The notes: generated from the letters alone by a model not told the origin. Shown: positions 14,853 to 25,044, counted from the stretch's first letter. The stretch: 32,286 bases of DNA from Planctomycetota bacterium (GCA_027618475.1 JAQCEJ010000059.1:1-32286); one strand, 5' to 3'. Numbers and translations: made by a program.

Positions 14853-15591
14853 AGAGAGTTCCTCGATCTTCGACAGGTCGACGTAACGGCGGACAAACCA
14901 CAACACGTGCCGCTTAGGTGGCGAAAAATGAAATATTGAAACGAGACGAAATGAAGTTGAAAGTGACGTCAGAACAGAAATGAAATGAAATGAGGGAGAT
15001 TCAGAAGGGGCAGGGGGATGGAATTCGATGGAATGACGAAATGATCCGGGCAAACCATTACCCACGGTGGTGTGGAATGGTGCACGAAACATTAATACGT
15101 GTGTGGAGAGGAAAAACAGGCTGGATGGGAAAAAGGACAGGTGGCGATTCGCCGAGATGGGGATTCAAATTCTTGCAGACCGGGGTTCATAACTTTATTT
15201 CAAAGTCGCTGCAAGAGAGGTTTCGCCACGATCGCGGGAAAATCGCTGTCGGTTGGCAAAAAGTACAGTTCGGAAACGGGTCAAACATTAGCGGTTTGAA
15301 ACCATGTCAAAGTCACAAAGACAAATGGCCGCAAAAACAGACAAAAGCCGCAAAGAATACCAGTAGAAAATTTCGTCAGCGAAAGCATGTCTCTTTTTTG
15401 CGTCCTTTTGCGTCCTTTTGCGTTTTTTTGCGGCTGATTCATCTTTCTCTTCGGACGTCCCTTTCGGCGGACGAGTTACGGTAATTGAAGATTCCTCTCC
15501 AACGAAATCGAGGTTCGGGATACCATGCAAAGCTCAACACCTCTCAAGACATCGATTCGGTGATCCCCTCCCTCCCTTCCGGATTCAAACC
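14853..15591. other. 739-bp gap between divergent lipoprotein and hydrolase genes
   Basis: No gene is supported; open frames on both strands have low-complexity or shadow-like composition. The part nearest the lipoprotein holds a small GAAAT microsatellite (14977-14994). The part nearest the hydrolase holds the 10-bp tandem and inverted repeats at 15328-15434. Promoters for both directions probably lie here but I cannot point to one. Confidence 0.45.
15328..15434. repeat. Inverted A-/T-rich repeat with a 10-bp tandem array
   Basis: The left arm GCCGCAAAAA (15328-15337) is the exact reverse complement of TTTTTGCGGC (15425-15434). Between them a second 'GCCGCAAAG' occurs near 15347, and 15391-15430 is made of four 10-base units: a diverged first, two identical CGTCCTTTTG, and CGTTTTTTTG. 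On the minus strand this reads as repeated 'GACGCAAAAG'. It resembles intergenic 'CGCAAAG' repeats that I recall from planctomycete genomes. Confidence 0.5.
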
Positions 15592-16482
15592 ATGATCACT
15601 TCGCGAATGATCGTTGGCCTGTTCGTTGCCTCGATGCCACTTGGCCTGACGACGGATGTTTCCGCTCAATTGTTTTCGTCGTCATCTCTTTCTTCATCGA
15701 GTCAGAAGGCTAAGAAACCGAAAACAACGCGATCGCTCGACGAAATGTTATTGTTCTATCCGTCGAAATTCCCCGCCGGAAACTGGGAACCGGACAAGCT
15801 GAATTTTGAGGACGCCTGGTTTAAGGCCGCAGACGGGAACCGTGTTCACGCCTGGTATTGTCCCTGCGACGAGCCGAGAGCGACCATTTTGCTGGCACAC
15901 GGCAACGGTGGGAATATTGCATCACGGGCATCGTGGTTAACTTACCTTCAACAAGAGTTGCGGGTCACGACGCTGATGTTCGATTATCGTGGCTATGGTC
16001 GCAGTCCCGGCGTGCCGACCGTCGAAGGGGCATTGCAGGATGCCCGCGCCGCGCGAGTATTTCTGGCGAGTCGTGCCGGAGTCGAAGAGCCGGACATCTA
16101 TCTGATGGGAGAATCGCTCGGGGGAGCGATCGTCGTACAGTTAGCTGCCGAAGCTCCGCCGCGAGGGTTGATTCTGCAGAGTACGTTTTCGTCGTTACGG
16201 GATATTGCGAGCGTGCATTATCCGGCCCTTGCGTGGGTTGTGCCGAAGTCGCGTCTGAATTCCGCCGCACAACTCGCAGGCTACAAAGGCCCGCTGCTGC
16301 AAAGTCATGGCGACGCCGACGGGACGATTCCGTTTTCATCGGGAGAGGCGCTGTTCAATTCGGCGAACGAACCGAAGACGTTCTTGAAGATCAAAGGAGC
16401 CGACCATAACAACTGGCTGTCGGCGGAATACGCTCGGTATCTCGATGCGTTTATCGAGAACGTGGAGACGGGGTCGGAGTGA
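15592..16482 (+). CDS. Secreted alpha/beta hydrolase
   Basis: A 296-residue protein from ATG 15592. It has a signal peptide ending near 'DVSAQ' (residue 26), a Ser-rich linker, then an alpha/beta-hydrolase core: oxyanion 'LLAHGNGGN' (101-109), 'DYRGYGRS', nucleophile elbow 'GESLGG' with Ser175, Asp243 in 'HGDADGTIP' and His272 in 'GADHNN'. The triad is complete. The pattern is that of the Bem46/ABHD13-like branch, usually esterases or peptidases of unknown substrate. The frame is open further upstream into the repeat region, but this ATG gives the clean signal peptide. A small lipoprotein gene follows. Confidence 0.85.
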   Translation: MITSRMIVGLFVASMPLGLTTDVSAQLFSSSSLSSSSQKAKKPKTTRSLDEMLLFYPSKFPAGNWEPDKLNFEDAWFKAADGNRVHAWYCPCDEPRATILLAHGNGGNIASRASWLTYLQQELRVTTLMFDYRGYGRSPGVPTVEGALQDARAARVFLASRAGVEEPDIYLMGESLGGAIVVQLAAEAPPRGLILQSTFSSLRDIASVHYPALAWVVPKSRLNSAAQLAGYKGPLLQSHGDADGTIPFSSGEALFNSANEPKTFLKIKGADHNNWLSAEYARYLDAFIENVETGSE

Positions 16483-16531
16483 TGATCGGGACGTGTGAGA
16501 TTAATCCTGTTGACGATCATGAGGGCCGATA

Positions 16532-16900
16532 ATGCCAATGTTCATGCATGCTCGAATATTGATGACGGTTCTCGTTTCATCAATTATCGGCTGTTCGGTT
16601 TTCGGAGATCGAACGATGCATTACATCGGAAAAACCAACGAGGTTGCCGATCTCGAATCCCCCGTCGGCTTCAAAATCTCTCCGCGAGACGCCGTTGAAA
16701 TCATTAACCGAAGTCGTACGTATCCCCACATTTTAGCAGATGTATTCTATCACGATAACGAAAACTATTACGTTGTCAGTTGCACGTACATTAAATCGAG
16801 AAATTCACGGGCTGCGAAGAGGGGAACGATCATCCACGGTCAAACCGGCAAGATATTCAATCGCGAGACCGAGACGTGGGAAGACGTTCCGGAACGATGA
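16532..16900 (+). CDS. Small lipoprotein, unknown function
   Basis: A 122-residue protein with a short hydrophobic leader and lipobox 'SIIGC' (Cys21). GAGGG lies about 8 nt before the ATG. The mature part contains 'FKISPRDAVEIINRSRTYPHILADVFYHDNENYYVV' type sequence, shown here only in part, and 'GTIIHGQTGKIFNRETETWE'. This helix-then-strand layout, ending in a residue-of-conversion style 'V..GKIF', loosely recalls PepSY-like domains. I cannot name the family. It starts 49 bp after the hydrolase stop and may be co-transcribed with it. Confidence 0.72.
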   Translation: MPMFMHARILMTVLVSSIIGCSVFGDRTMHYIGKTNEVADLESPVGFKISPRDAVEIINRSRTYPHILADVFYHDNENYYVVSCTYIKSRNSRAAKRGTIIHGQTGKIFNRETETWEDVPER

Positions 16901-17019
16901 CGCCGACGAGTGATTTCGATGGAGCCGGGTGAGGTGATGACTGTGTCTCACAAGCGAAAGCGTATACAATTCGGGGAACCTCGTAATGCCGTTTTCGTTG
17001 TACTTCCATTTGCTTCACC

Positions 17020-20000
17020 ATGCTCGGGTTTCCATTGATAGACTCGTCGCTTACCCCTCAGCAACACCCCGAGCCCGTAAGGCCCGGCAGCCGGAAAATC
17101 TGGTTGCGCGGGGCGTTTGTGATGGTAGCCCTTGTGGTCGCCGGCGTCTGGTCAACAGTGTGGTTCAACCGCGAACCGGTGGAAATTCTTCTGCAAAAAG
17201 CAGAATTGGCACTCATTAAAAAGCAATACGATGTCGCCGAGACGTTGGCGTCGCAGGTGCTGAAACGCGATGCCAACTCGTCGTCGGCTCTGGTCATCGC
17301 TGGAGATGCCGCGAAAGAATTAAATGAGTTTGACCGGGCGATTGCTTATTACGATCGAGTCCCCGACGACGGCAGTCCCGCCGCGGTCGCCGCGCGTCGG
17401 AACGCCGGACGCGTCTATCTGCTCAATAAAAAACGGCTGACGCTGGCCGAAGAGCAGTTTCGCCGTTGCCTGTTGCAAGATCCCGATGACATCTATGCCA
17501 ACGACGGGATGGCGTATGCGATGGGAGTATCCGGCCAGTATCTCGAGTTGATCCCCCATCGCTTGAAGTTGATCCGTTCGGGCCAGATTTCCATCAGTAG
17601 TCTGTACGAACTTTCGCTGGGGAGCAAACTGCTGGCTGATCCCATCGATGCCGTTCCTTATATCGAAGCAGCTCCCGATGACACGTTGGAACTTATTTGT
17701 CAGGCTGATATTCGCTTGATTGAAAAGGATTACGCCGGTGCGATCGATCTGGCGAAGAAAGTCGCCAGCCGGTTCCCCGAGTTACCGAAACCTCACTTGA
17801 CGATTCTGAACGGCCTGTTGCAGGTAAACAACCTGCGGGAATTTCAGTCATATCACGCGACACTCGATTCCACACAGCAAGACCATCCCAAAGTCTGGAT
17901 GTTGCGTGCGGACTATTGCCTGCGTTGTGGTTACAACCGCGAGGCGTTGCGTTGTTACTGGGAATCGCTCCGCCGCGATCCGAATCAGCATTATGCGAGT
18001 TTTCAACTGTCGCAACTTCTGATTTCACTCGACCGAGGGGACGAAGCCGCCGTATTCGCGAAGCGGGCAGACCTTCTACGCGAATACATTTCGATAGCGC
18101 AGATTTCGCGCTCGAGTGATGAGTCGGCGATTCGAATGCTCGACAGTTTTGCAGAGGCCGCCCGTATGGCCGAAGAACTCGGTATGATCTGGGAAGCCTT
18201 CGGCTGGTATCGAATCGCCGCCGAACGAAATCCGGCGAACGTGATGCTGGCTGAAAAAACCATACAACTCAAGTCGGCATTGGCCACGCTGCCGCTACAG
18301 CGATCGCTGGCGGAATTCAACCCGACCCACGAGATCGACCTTTTGAATTTTCCATTGCCCGATCTGTCGATCATCTCACTCCCGGATTCGGTCAAGTCTC
18401 AATTTGCCGATGTGCCCCGCAGCGTCCGATTTGAGGAAGTTTCACCAGAACTGGGGATCGACTTCTCGTACTACAGTGGTCGCGATCCCCTGACGCAGCG
18501 AATGCTCGAAATGTTCGAATTCAACGGAGGGGGTGTCGCCGTCATTGATTTCGATCTCGATCGCTGGCCCGATCTCTATTTCACACAGGGTTCAGACTGG
18601 CCGCGCGAACCCGGTCAATCGGACTATCTCGACGCGCTCTATCGCAATGGGGGAGGAGACCATTTTCGGAATGTCGCACCCGCTGCCGGCATTGTCGAAA
18701 ACGGTTACAGCCAGGGGGCGACCGTCGGCGACTTCAACGGCGACGGGTTTCCCGATTTGTATATCGCCAACATCGGTGAAAACCGCTTGTACGAAAACAA
18801 CGGCGACGGGACGTTTACCGATGTGACGGCAGCAGCGGGGATCGACGATCAACGCTGGACGACAAGCTGTCTGATCGCCGATCTGAACGGCGATACGCTT
18901 CCCGATCTGTATGATGTGAATTATTTAGCCGGCGATGATCTTTTCACGCGGATCTGCCTGGCAGACGACGGAGTGCGGCATGTCTGCGCTCCACAGGCGT
19001 TTCCTCCCGAGATCGATCAGCTGTATCTGAATCAAGGTGACGGGACATTCGAAAATGTGTCGTCGGCGAGTGGTCTTACCGACGCCCGCGGTCGTGGATT
19101 GGGCATCGTGGCGTTTGATCTCGATCATTCGGGGATGCTCGATCTGTACGTCGCCAACGACGTCGGCCCGAACTTCTTTTTTTGGAATCAGACCGGCGAC
19201 GACAAATCGATTCCTGCTTTCGTCGAACAAGCAACACTGATGGGATTCGCACTCAACGCCGCGGGAGATTTCGAATCGGGCATGGGGATCGCCTATGGCG
19301 ACGTTGACGGCGACCAGCTGCTCGATCTGTTCGTTACCAATTTCTACAGCGAATCGAACGTTCTTTACCGTCAGCAGCCCGGTTTGTTGTTCGATGATGT
19401 CACGAGGACATCGGGCTTGCACGACGGCAGTTTGTCGATGGTCGCTTTCGGTACGCAATTTCTCGATCCCGATCTCGATGGTCATCTTGACGTGGTGATC
19501 GCGAATGGGCACATCACCGGGGCGCACGAATATCGCAACGAACCGTTACAGATGAGGCCGCAGTATTTTCACAACGACGGCAAAGGGCGATATTCGGAAG
19601 GAACTCCCGCGTCCGTCGGCCCGTATTTCGCTCGCGAACTCCTCGGTCGGGGGTTGGCCCGCCTCGATTGGAACCGCGACGGCCGAGACGATTTTGCCGT
19701 GTCTCATCTCGATGCTCCGGTGGCCCTCGTGACGAATACCTCGTCCGAATTCGGAAATCATATCGCGCTTCGCTTCGTCGGTATCCGCTCGGCCCGCGAT
19801 GCCATCGGCACGTCGATTACGCTGACTGCCGGTTCGCAGAAACGGGCTCATCAGCTCATCGCCGGCGACGGCTTTCAGGCGAGTAACGAACGCCTGATGA
19901 TCGTCGGTTGCGGTCAGGCGACCGTCGTCGATGAATTGGAGATCACCTGGCCGTCGGGAGAAACGCAGAAATTCGCATCGCTGGCAACGAACGAGGAATA

Positions 20001-20070
20001 CCTGATCCTCGAAGGAAACGACGCACCGGTTCTCTGTCGGCGAACGAACCCGTTGACGACTACAAAATAA
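17020..20070 (+). CDS. TPR / FG-GAP (VCBS) repeat protein with C-terminal ASPIC/UnbV domain
   Basis: A 1016-residue protein anchored by one membrane helix (about 29-49). Residues about 50-420 are helical repeats of the TPR kind. From about 468 come seven calcium-binding-like VCBS/FG-GAP motifs such as 'DFDLDRWPDLYF', 'DFNGDGFPDLYI', 'DVDGDQLLDLFV' and 'DWNRDGRDDFAV', predicting a beta-propeller. Residues about 923-990 are the ASPIC/UnbV domain ('AIGTSITL', 'GDGFQASNE', 'ITWPSGE'). The CRTAC-like architecture is frequent in planctomycetes; function is unknown, perhaps surface binding. The last 11 bases overlap the convergent hslU end. Confidence 0.9.
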   Translation: MLGFPLIDSSLTPQQHPEPVRPGSRKIWLRGAFVMVALVVAGVWSTVWFNREPVEILLQKAELALIKKQYDVAETLASQVLKRDANSSSALVIAGDAAKELNEFDRAIAYYDRVPDDGSPAAVAARRNAGRVYLLNKKRLTLAEEQFRRCLLQDPDDIYANDGMAYAMGVSGQYLELIPHRLKLIRSGQISISSLYELSLGSKLLADPIDAVPYIEAAPDDTLELICQADIRLIEKDYAGAIDLAKKVASRFPELPKPHLTILNGLLQVNNLREFQSYHATLDSTQQDHPKVWMLRADYCLRCGYNREALRCYWESLRRDPNQHYASFQLSQLLISLDRGDEAAVFAKRADLLREYISIAQISRSSDESAIRMLDSFAEAARMAEELGMIWEAFGWYRIAAERNPANVMLAEKTIQLKSALATLPLQRSLAEFNPTHEIDLLNFPLPDLSIISLPDSVKSQFADVPRSVRFEEVSPELGIDFSYYSGRDPLTQRMLEMFEFNGGGVAVIDFDLDRWPDLYFTQGSDWPREPGQSDYLDALYRNGGGDHFRNVAPAAGIVENGYSQGATVGDFNGDGFPDLYIANIGENRLYENNGDGTFTDVTAAAGIDDQRWTTSCLIADLNGDTLPDLYDVNYLAGDDLFTRICLADDGVRHVCAPQAFPPEIDQLYLNQGDGTFENVSSASGLTDARGRGLGIVAFDLDHSGMLDLYVANDVGPNFFFWNQTGDDKSIPAFVEQATLMGFALNAAGDFESGMGIAYGDVDGDQLLDLFVTNFYSESNVLYRQQPGLLFDDVTRTSGLHDGSLSMVAFGTQFLDPDLDGHLDVVIANGHITGAHEYRNEPLQMRPQYFHNDGKGRYSEGTPASVGPYFARELLGRGLARLDWNRDGRDDFAVSHLDAPVALVTNTSSEFGNHIALRFVGIRSARDAIGTSITLTAGSQKRAHQLIAGDGFQASNERLMIVGCGQATVVDELEITWPSGETQKFASLATNEEYLILEGNDAPVLCRRTNPLTTTK

Positions 20071-21544
20071 ACTTTGACAAGTCTTCGTTCTTGATGAGTT
20101 CGCCGAGTTCTTGCTGCACGAATGCGGCATCGACTTCGACGCGTTTGTCGAGAATTTCCGGAGCTTCGTAACTGACCGAGTCGAGCAGGCGTTCGAGAAT
20201 CGTGTGCAACCGGCGGGCACCGATATTCTGCGTCGTCTGATTGACTTGAAACGCGATGCGGGCGAGCGACTCGACCCCCTCTTTGGTGAATTCCACATCG
20301 ACGCCATCGGTCTTCAACAGCGAGGCGTATTGTTGAGTCAGCGAGTTCGTCGGTTCGGTGAGAATGCGGACGAAGTCGGTCTGCGTCAGATCCTGGAGTT
20401 CGACCCGAATGGGAAAACGCCCCTGCAATTCGGGCATCAGATCCGACGGTTTCGACCGATGAAACGCCCCGGCGGCAATAAACAGAATGAAATCGGTCTT
20501 GATCGTTCCGTATCGCGTCTGCACGGTCGTCCCTTCGACGATCGGCAACAGGTCGCGCTGCACCCCTTGACGCGATACATCCGGCCCGCGGCCTTCTTCC
20601 GGTCCGCACACCTTATCGATCTCGTCGATGAAGATGATTCCGCTGCGCTCGGCGAGTCGAATCGCTTCTTCATGAATCACGTCCCGGTCCATCAGTGCGT
20701 CGATTTCCTCTTCCCGCAGAATCTCGCGGGCTTCTTTCACTTTGACTTTGCGCGATCGGCTTTGGCGAGGCATGATTTTCTCGAACATGTTCTGCAGATC
20801 GAAATCCATCTGCTCCATGCCCATGTTCGAAAAGACCTGCACGGGGGAGTTTCGCGATTCGATCTTCAGTTCGACCATTCGCTCGTCGAGCAAGCCTTGA
20901 TGCAGCATCTCGCGAAATTTTTCGCGCGTTCGTTCCGAGCGTTTCAACTCGGCTTCGTCGTGCTGTGCGTCCGACGACGTATCGTCTTCGTCATCCGGCT
21001 CGTCATCGTCGGACGGCTGAGTCGGCGAAACGGTGGTCTCCGTCCCTCCCAGCAGTTTTTCGATATCCTGCAGCGTCATTCCGCCAGAGGCTTTTTCTTT
21101 TCCCGGACGCCGGCTCGATGAGGTTGCCAGTTGCGGCAGCAGCAGATCGAGCAATCGTTCTTCGGCGCGATGCTCTGCCTTTTCGGCGATCTCGTTTCGT
21201 TTTGAATTTTTCACCAGAGTGATCGCATTGTCGACGAGGTCGCGAACCATGCTTTCGACGTCGCGGCCGTGATAACCGACTTCGGTGTACTTCGACGCTT
21301 CGACTTTGACCAGCGGCGCACCGGTGAGGTTCGCCAGCCGCCGCGTGATTTCGGTCTTTCCGACGCCGGTCGGGCCGATCATGATAATGTTCTTCGGAGA
21401 AACATCGCGGCGAATTTCTTCATCAAGATGATTCCACCGCCAACGATTCCGCAGCGCGATCGCGACCGCTCGCTTGGCATCGTTCTGGCCGATGATATGT
21501 TTATCGAGCTCGGCGACAATTTGCCGAGGGGTCATGTCCCACAC
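20060..21544 (-). CDS. hslU: ATP-dependent protease ATPase subunit HslU
   Basis: A 494-residue AAA+ unfoldase. It has 'TPRQIVAELDKHIIGQ', Walker A 'GPTGVGKTE', the pore-region 'VEASKYTEVGYHGRDVES', an intermediate domain with an acidic low-complexity insert ('DDDEPDDEDDTSSD'), Walker B 'IIFIDEIDKV', and the C-terminal 'EDLSKFIL' that docks into HslV. It feeds unfolded proteins to HslV. GGAAGGA-type spacing decides the start: GGAGGAA (21550-21556) is 5 nt from GTG 21544 but 14 nt from ATG 21535. It overlaps hslV by 13 bp (or 4 bp from the ATG), implying coupled translation. Its stop lies inside the convergent UnbV gene. Confidence 0.96.
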   Translation of the reverse strand: MWDMTPRQIVAELDKHIIGQNDAKRAVAIALRNRWRWNHLDEEIRRDVSPKNIIMIGPTGVGKTEITRRLANLTGAPLVKVEASKYTEVGYHGRDVESMVRDLVDNAITLVKNSKRNEIAEKAEHRAEERLLDLLLPQLATSSSRRPGKEKASGGMTLQDIEKLLGGTETTVSPTQPSDDDEPDDEDDTSSDAQHDEAELKRSERTREKFREMLHQGLLDERMVELKIESRNSPVQVFSNMGMEQMDFDLQNMFEKIMPRQSRSRKVKVKEAREILREEEIDALMDRDVIHEEAIRLAERSGIIFIDEIDKVCGPEEGRGPDVSRQGVQRDLLPIVEGTTVQTRYGTIKTDFILFIAAGAFHRSKPSDLMPELQGRFPIRVELQDLTQTDFVRILTEPTNSLTQQYASLLKTDGVDVEFTKEGVESLARIAFQVNQTTQNIGARRLHTILERLLDSVSYEAPEILDKRVEVDAAFVQQELGELIKNEDLSKFIL

Positions 21545-22083
21545 GGAAGTTCCTCCACTTCGATATTCGAATTCGTATAGACGTCGATTTCAGATGCAAT
21601 TTCGAGCGACTTGCGGACAATCTCGGCGGCAGTCATGTCGGTGTTTTTAACCAGAGCACGAGCGGCGGCGAGGGCGTACGGTCCCCCCGAACCGATGCCG
21701 ATGATGCCGTCGGTCGGCTGGACGACGTCTCCCTGTCCGGTGATGAGCAGGTTATGCTCGCCGCTGACGACGATCATCAGGGCTTCGAGCCGGCGAAGCA
21801 TGCGGTCGGTCCGCCATTCGCGGGCCAGTTCGGTCGCCGCACGCGGGATGTTACCCGGAAAATCCTTGGCTCGGGCCTCGAACCGTTCGAGCAGGGCAAA
21901 GGCATCGGCGGTCGACCCGGCGAACCCGACCAGCACTTTATGATCGAGAATCCAGCGGAGTTTTCTCGTATCGTGCTTGAGAATCATATTGCCGTAGGTG
22001 ACCTGTCCGTCGCCGCCGACGGCGATGATGCCGTTATGTTTCACCGACAGAATCGTCGTCGAACGCCATTTCGGTTTTTCCAT
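21532..22083 (-). CDS. hslV: ATP-dependent protease proteolytic subunit HslV
   Basis: A 183-residue threonine peptidase of the proteasome family. A short propeptide 'MEKPKWRS' precedes Thr9-Thr10, where processing should expose the catalytic N-terminal Thr. Family motifs are 'GIIAVGGDGQVTYG', 'KVLVGFAGSTADAF', 'GIIGIGSGGPYALAAARAL' and 'EIDVYTNSNIEVEEL'. The ATG at 22081-22083 has AAAGGG about six nt upstream; a TTG just before it is unlikely. First gene of the hslVU unit. Confidence 0.96.
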   Translation of the reverse strand: MEKPKWRSTTILSVKHNGIIAVGGDGQVTYGNMILKHDTRKLRWILDHKVLVGFAGSTADAFALLERFEARAKDFPGNIPRAATELAREWRTDRMLRRLEALMIVVSGEHNLLITGQGDVVQPTDGIIGIGSGGPYALAAARALVKNTDMTAAEIVRKSLEIASEIDVYTNSNIEVEELPCGT

Positions 22084-22347
22084 CAAATGCCCTTTTGTCC
22101 AATGCCTCGCGGGGGGCGGTTGAAATTTGCTAACCGCCTTCCATTCTTCGTGTTCGTTCAGACGAGATCAACGTATCAATTGCGCGAACCGGCGACAAGC
22201 GACTTGCAATTCGTTCACTGTTTTCGCCAAAATGGTAACGCATGACCACCCCGAAGCCGAAACGGGCGACGGATGTCGGCATCGTTCGACAGTGATTCAC
22301 AATTCAATTTTCGACGTTCGTCATTCCCTACGACGCAGGCCGCTGAC

Positions 22348-23886
22348 ATGTTGGCACAACTGCACACGTTCTCACTTTTCGGCATCGATGCACATTCGGT
22401 GCAGGTCGAAGTCGACATTTCTCCCGCGGCACTTCCCAAAACGATTCTCGTCGGCTTGGCTGAAGCCGCGGTAAAGGAGAGCATTCACCGCATCGAACGC
22501 GCGATCGTCAACAGCGGGTTTCATCGACCGATCGACAGAATCGTGGTGAACCTTTCACCCGCCGATCTACCGAAGGATGCCGCGTCGTTCGATTTACCGA
22601 TTGCATTGGGAGTGCTCGCCGCCAGCGGCCAGTTTTCTTCGGCGCGGCTCGATGCTTACGCGGCCGTCGGCGAGCTGGCGCTCGATGGTACGCTTCGGCC
22701 GATCAAAGGGGCGTTATCGATGGCCCTTTCGGCGCGAAAGCAGGGGCTGACCGGTCTCGTGGTTCCGGTCGTCAACGCCTCCGAAGCCGCCGTTGTCGCG
22801 GGACTCGATATCATTCCCGTCGGCTCGCTCAGCGAGGCGGTCGGATATTTCTCCGAAGCGATCGACATCGAACCGACGCAATTTCAGTGGACCGACTACG
22901 CTCAGGAACATGGCCGTTACACAGTCGACTACACCGACGTCAAAGGCCAGGAATTCGCCAAACGGGCGGTGACGGTGGCCGCGGCGGGAAGTCATCACTT
23001 ACTGATGATCGGATCCCCGGGAACGGGCAAAACTCTGCTCGCTTCGCGACTGGGAACAGTGATGCCGTCGCTGTCGCAGGAAGAAAGCGTCGAGACGACT
23101 CGCATCTACAGCGCTGTCGGCCGCTTGTCGCCCGGCGACTCACTCTTGTTGATTCGCCCGTTTCGTTCACCCCATCACACAATCTCGCAAGCGGGACTGG
23201 TCGGCGGAGGGAGCACGCCGACACCGGGTGAGATCAGTCTTTCGCACAACGGCGTGCTGTTTCTCGACGAACTCCCCGAATTCGATCGCCGTACCCTTGA
23301 AGTCTTACGGCAACCGCTCGAAGAGGGGTGCGTGACGATCTCGCGCGCCGTCGGCAGCGTGACGTTCCCCGCGAACGTAATGCTGGTGGCGGCGATGAAC
23401 CCGTGCCCGTGCGGATTTCGAGGCGATCCGCGCAGGCGATGTCATTGCACGCCGATGCAGATTGAGAAATATCTTTCGCGGATCAGCGGCCCGCTGCTCG
23501 ATCGCATTGACATTCACATCGAAGTTCCGGCGGTCCCGTTTGCCGAGTTGTCGGATCGCCGCAGCGGTTCATCGAGCGGTGAGATGCGTGAGCAGGTCTT
23601 GAAAGCGCGAGCCCGCCAGCACGAACGTTTCGGCAGTTCGTCGAGTATTCTGAACGGCAAGATGGCTCCCCGGCAAATTCGCGAACATTGCCGGCTCGAC
23701 GCCGATGCTTCGTCGCTGTTGAAGACGGCGATGGAAGAGATGGGACTTTCGGCACGAGCCCACGACAAGATTCTGCGCGTCAGCCGCACGATCGCCGATC
23801 TGGACGAAAGCGACGCCATCACCGCCGCACATCTCAGCGAAGCGATCAACTATCGAACGCTCGATCGCTCGCGATGGACGGGATGA
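22348..23886 (+). CDS. comM: YifB/ComM-type magnesium-chelatase-like AAA+ ATPase
   Basis: A 512-residue protein starting '[23 protein letters not shown]'. Residues 1-190 form the N-terminal LonC-like/ChlI domain ('[18 protein letters not shown]', '[22 protein letters not shown]'). The AAA+ part has Walker A '[14 protein letters not shown]', Walker B 'LFLDELPEF' and the Cys-rich '[18 protein letters not shown]', then a C-terminal Mg-chelatase domain. ComM is a helicase that helps branch migration during natural transformation in some bacteria. The frame is open 75 bases upstream, but the family-like start is this ATG. It diverges from hslVU. Confidence 0.93.
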   Translation: MLAQLHTFSLFGIDAHSVQVEVDISPAALPKTILVGLAEAAVKESIHRIERAIVNSGFHRPIDRIVVNLSPADLPKDAASFDLPIALGVLAASGQFSSARLDAYAAVGELALDGTLRPIKGALSMALSARKQGLTGLVVPVVNASEAAVVAGLDIIPVGSLSEAVGYFSEAIDIEPTQFQWTDYAQEHGRYTVDYTDVKGQEFAKRAVTVAAAGSHHLLMIGSPGTGKTLLASRLGTVMPSLSQEESVETTRIYSAVGRLSPGDSLLLIRPFRSPHHTISQAGLVGGGSTPTPGEISLSHNGVLFLDELPEFDRRTLEVLRQPLEEGCVTISRAVGSVTFPANVMLVAAMNPCPCGFRGDPRRRCHCTPMQIEKYLSRISGPLLDRIDIHIEVPAVPFAELSDRRSGSSSGEMREQVLKARARQHERFGSSSSILNGKMAPRQIREHCRLDADASSLLKTAMEEMGLSARAHDKILRVSRTIADLDESDAITAAHLSEAINYRTLDRSRWTG

Positions 23887-23972
23887 AACCGGGGAGTCGA
23901 TGGCTCGCGACGAAACCAGGTTTTTTACGTCTTCATATTTTGCAGAAGATGTTCGTCGACGCCGGGCGCGTA

Positions 23973-25013
23973 TCAAAATCCCTTTCCGGCGTCGATCAAC
24001 AGGTCGCGGTACATCAGAGCGATGCGGAAAACAAGCATGATGATAAAGATCGCGACCATCCCCCAGATCACCCAGCCCAATGTTACGGCGAGCGCTCGCA
24101 ATGTCCGCCGGGCTTGATCTTCGAACTGCGGACTCATCCGTTGCAGCATTTCGGGGACCGTTCCCGATGCTTCCCCGACGCTCACCATTTCGATCCATTC
24201 CACGGGAAAAACCCGCGTACCGGCGAGGGCCTCGGTCAGCGTGTCCCCTGTCATGACGTCGTCGATCGCTTCGGGCATGACACGCAAGAATGCACCGTTC
24301 GCCGTCGCGCGAAAACTGGCATCGAGACTCGCCTCGATCGGCATCCCCGCCTGTTGAGTGAGCGAGAAGGCCCACGAAAATCGTGCCACGGCAAACGACT
24401 GCAGGCATTGTCCCACAACCGGAATGCGCAACAACAGCGGATCGAGAATCCGCTTCCCCTCGAAACCGCGCGCGAGCAGTTGATAAGCGACGAACAACAG
24501 AATCGGTCCGCCGAGTGTGATGGTCAGCCAGATCATGGCTCCGCTGCCGCCGGTCAGTCCGAAGCCGAGCACGTCCATCGTCGCCGTGCGGTTCATCTGA
24601 CCGATAATGCCGATGACGTACAGCATCCCGGCGATGACGAACGTGGCGGCGAGATATTGAAACACCGGCCAGGCAATCGCCGTGGTGAAATCGCGGCGCA
24701 GCCGGACGTGATGTTCGTAATGCTCGCTCAGGCTGTGCAGGATCTCGGGGAGCGTTCCGGTCTGCTCGGCGACGGCGACCATTTCGATCATCAATTCGGG
24801 GAAGACGCCGGTCGACCGCATGCTGCCGGCGATGTCGTCCCCTTTTTTGAGCGACGTTTGAATTTCGTGCATCGCATCGCGGGCCTGCGCATCGCGGGCT
24901 TTATCGCCGGCGATTTTGAAGGCTTTGGTGATCTCGACGCCCGAATGAAGCAACGTGCTGAGCGAACGGCACAACGGCGATAACGTCTTGAGGCTCAATG
25001 TCCGACTGAACAC
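23973..25013 (-). CDS. Type II secretion/type IV pilus inner-membrane protein, GspF/PilC family
   Basis: A 346-residue protein with two copies of the GspF domain (about residues 8-130 and 205-325): 'LSTLLHSGVEITKAF', 'AEQTGTLPEIL' in the first, 'LTQQAGMPIEASLDASF', 'GEASGTVPEML' in the second. Membrane helices follow each copy, the last near 310-335. GspF/PilC proteins are the platform of type II secretion and type IV pilus machines. The GTG start at 25011-25013 is set by AAGGAA (25020-25025). No GspE, pilin or secretin gene is nearby, so it is an orphan here; its partner is a thioredoxin-like lipoprotein gene 31 bp upstream. Confidence 0.9.
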   Translation of the reverse strand: MFSRTLSLKTLSPLCRSLSTLLHSGVEITKAFKIAGDKARDAQARDAMHEIQTSLKKGDDIAGSMRSTGVFPELMIEMVAVAEQTGTLPEILHSLSEHYEHHVRLRRDFTTAIAWPVFQYLAATFVIAGMLYVIGIIGQMNRTATMDVLGFGLTGGSGAMIWLTITLGGPILLFVAYQLLARGFEGKRILDPLLLRIPVVGQCLQSFAVARFSWAFSLTQQAGMPIEASLDASFRATANGAFLRVMPEAIDDVMTGDTLTEALAGTRVFPVEWIEMVSVGEASGTVPEMLQRMSPQFEDQARRTLRALAVTLGWVIWGMVAIFIIMLVFRIALMYRDLLIDAGKGF

Positions 25014-25044
25014 GGCAGGTTCCTTATCGCCAGCACCGGAATGA

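Noticed and set aside
15391-15430. CRISPR-like array
   Set aside because: Units are 10 bases, contiguous and without spacers, and no cas gene is nearby.
14990-15484. 164-residue open frame on the plus strand
   Set aside because: It runs through the repeat array and is rich in Lys/Arg/Phe from the repeats; no domain or leader.
23688-24983. 431-residue open frame on the plus strand
   Set aside because: It is antisense to the GspF-like gene and has the His/Gln/Arg-rich look of a shadow frame.
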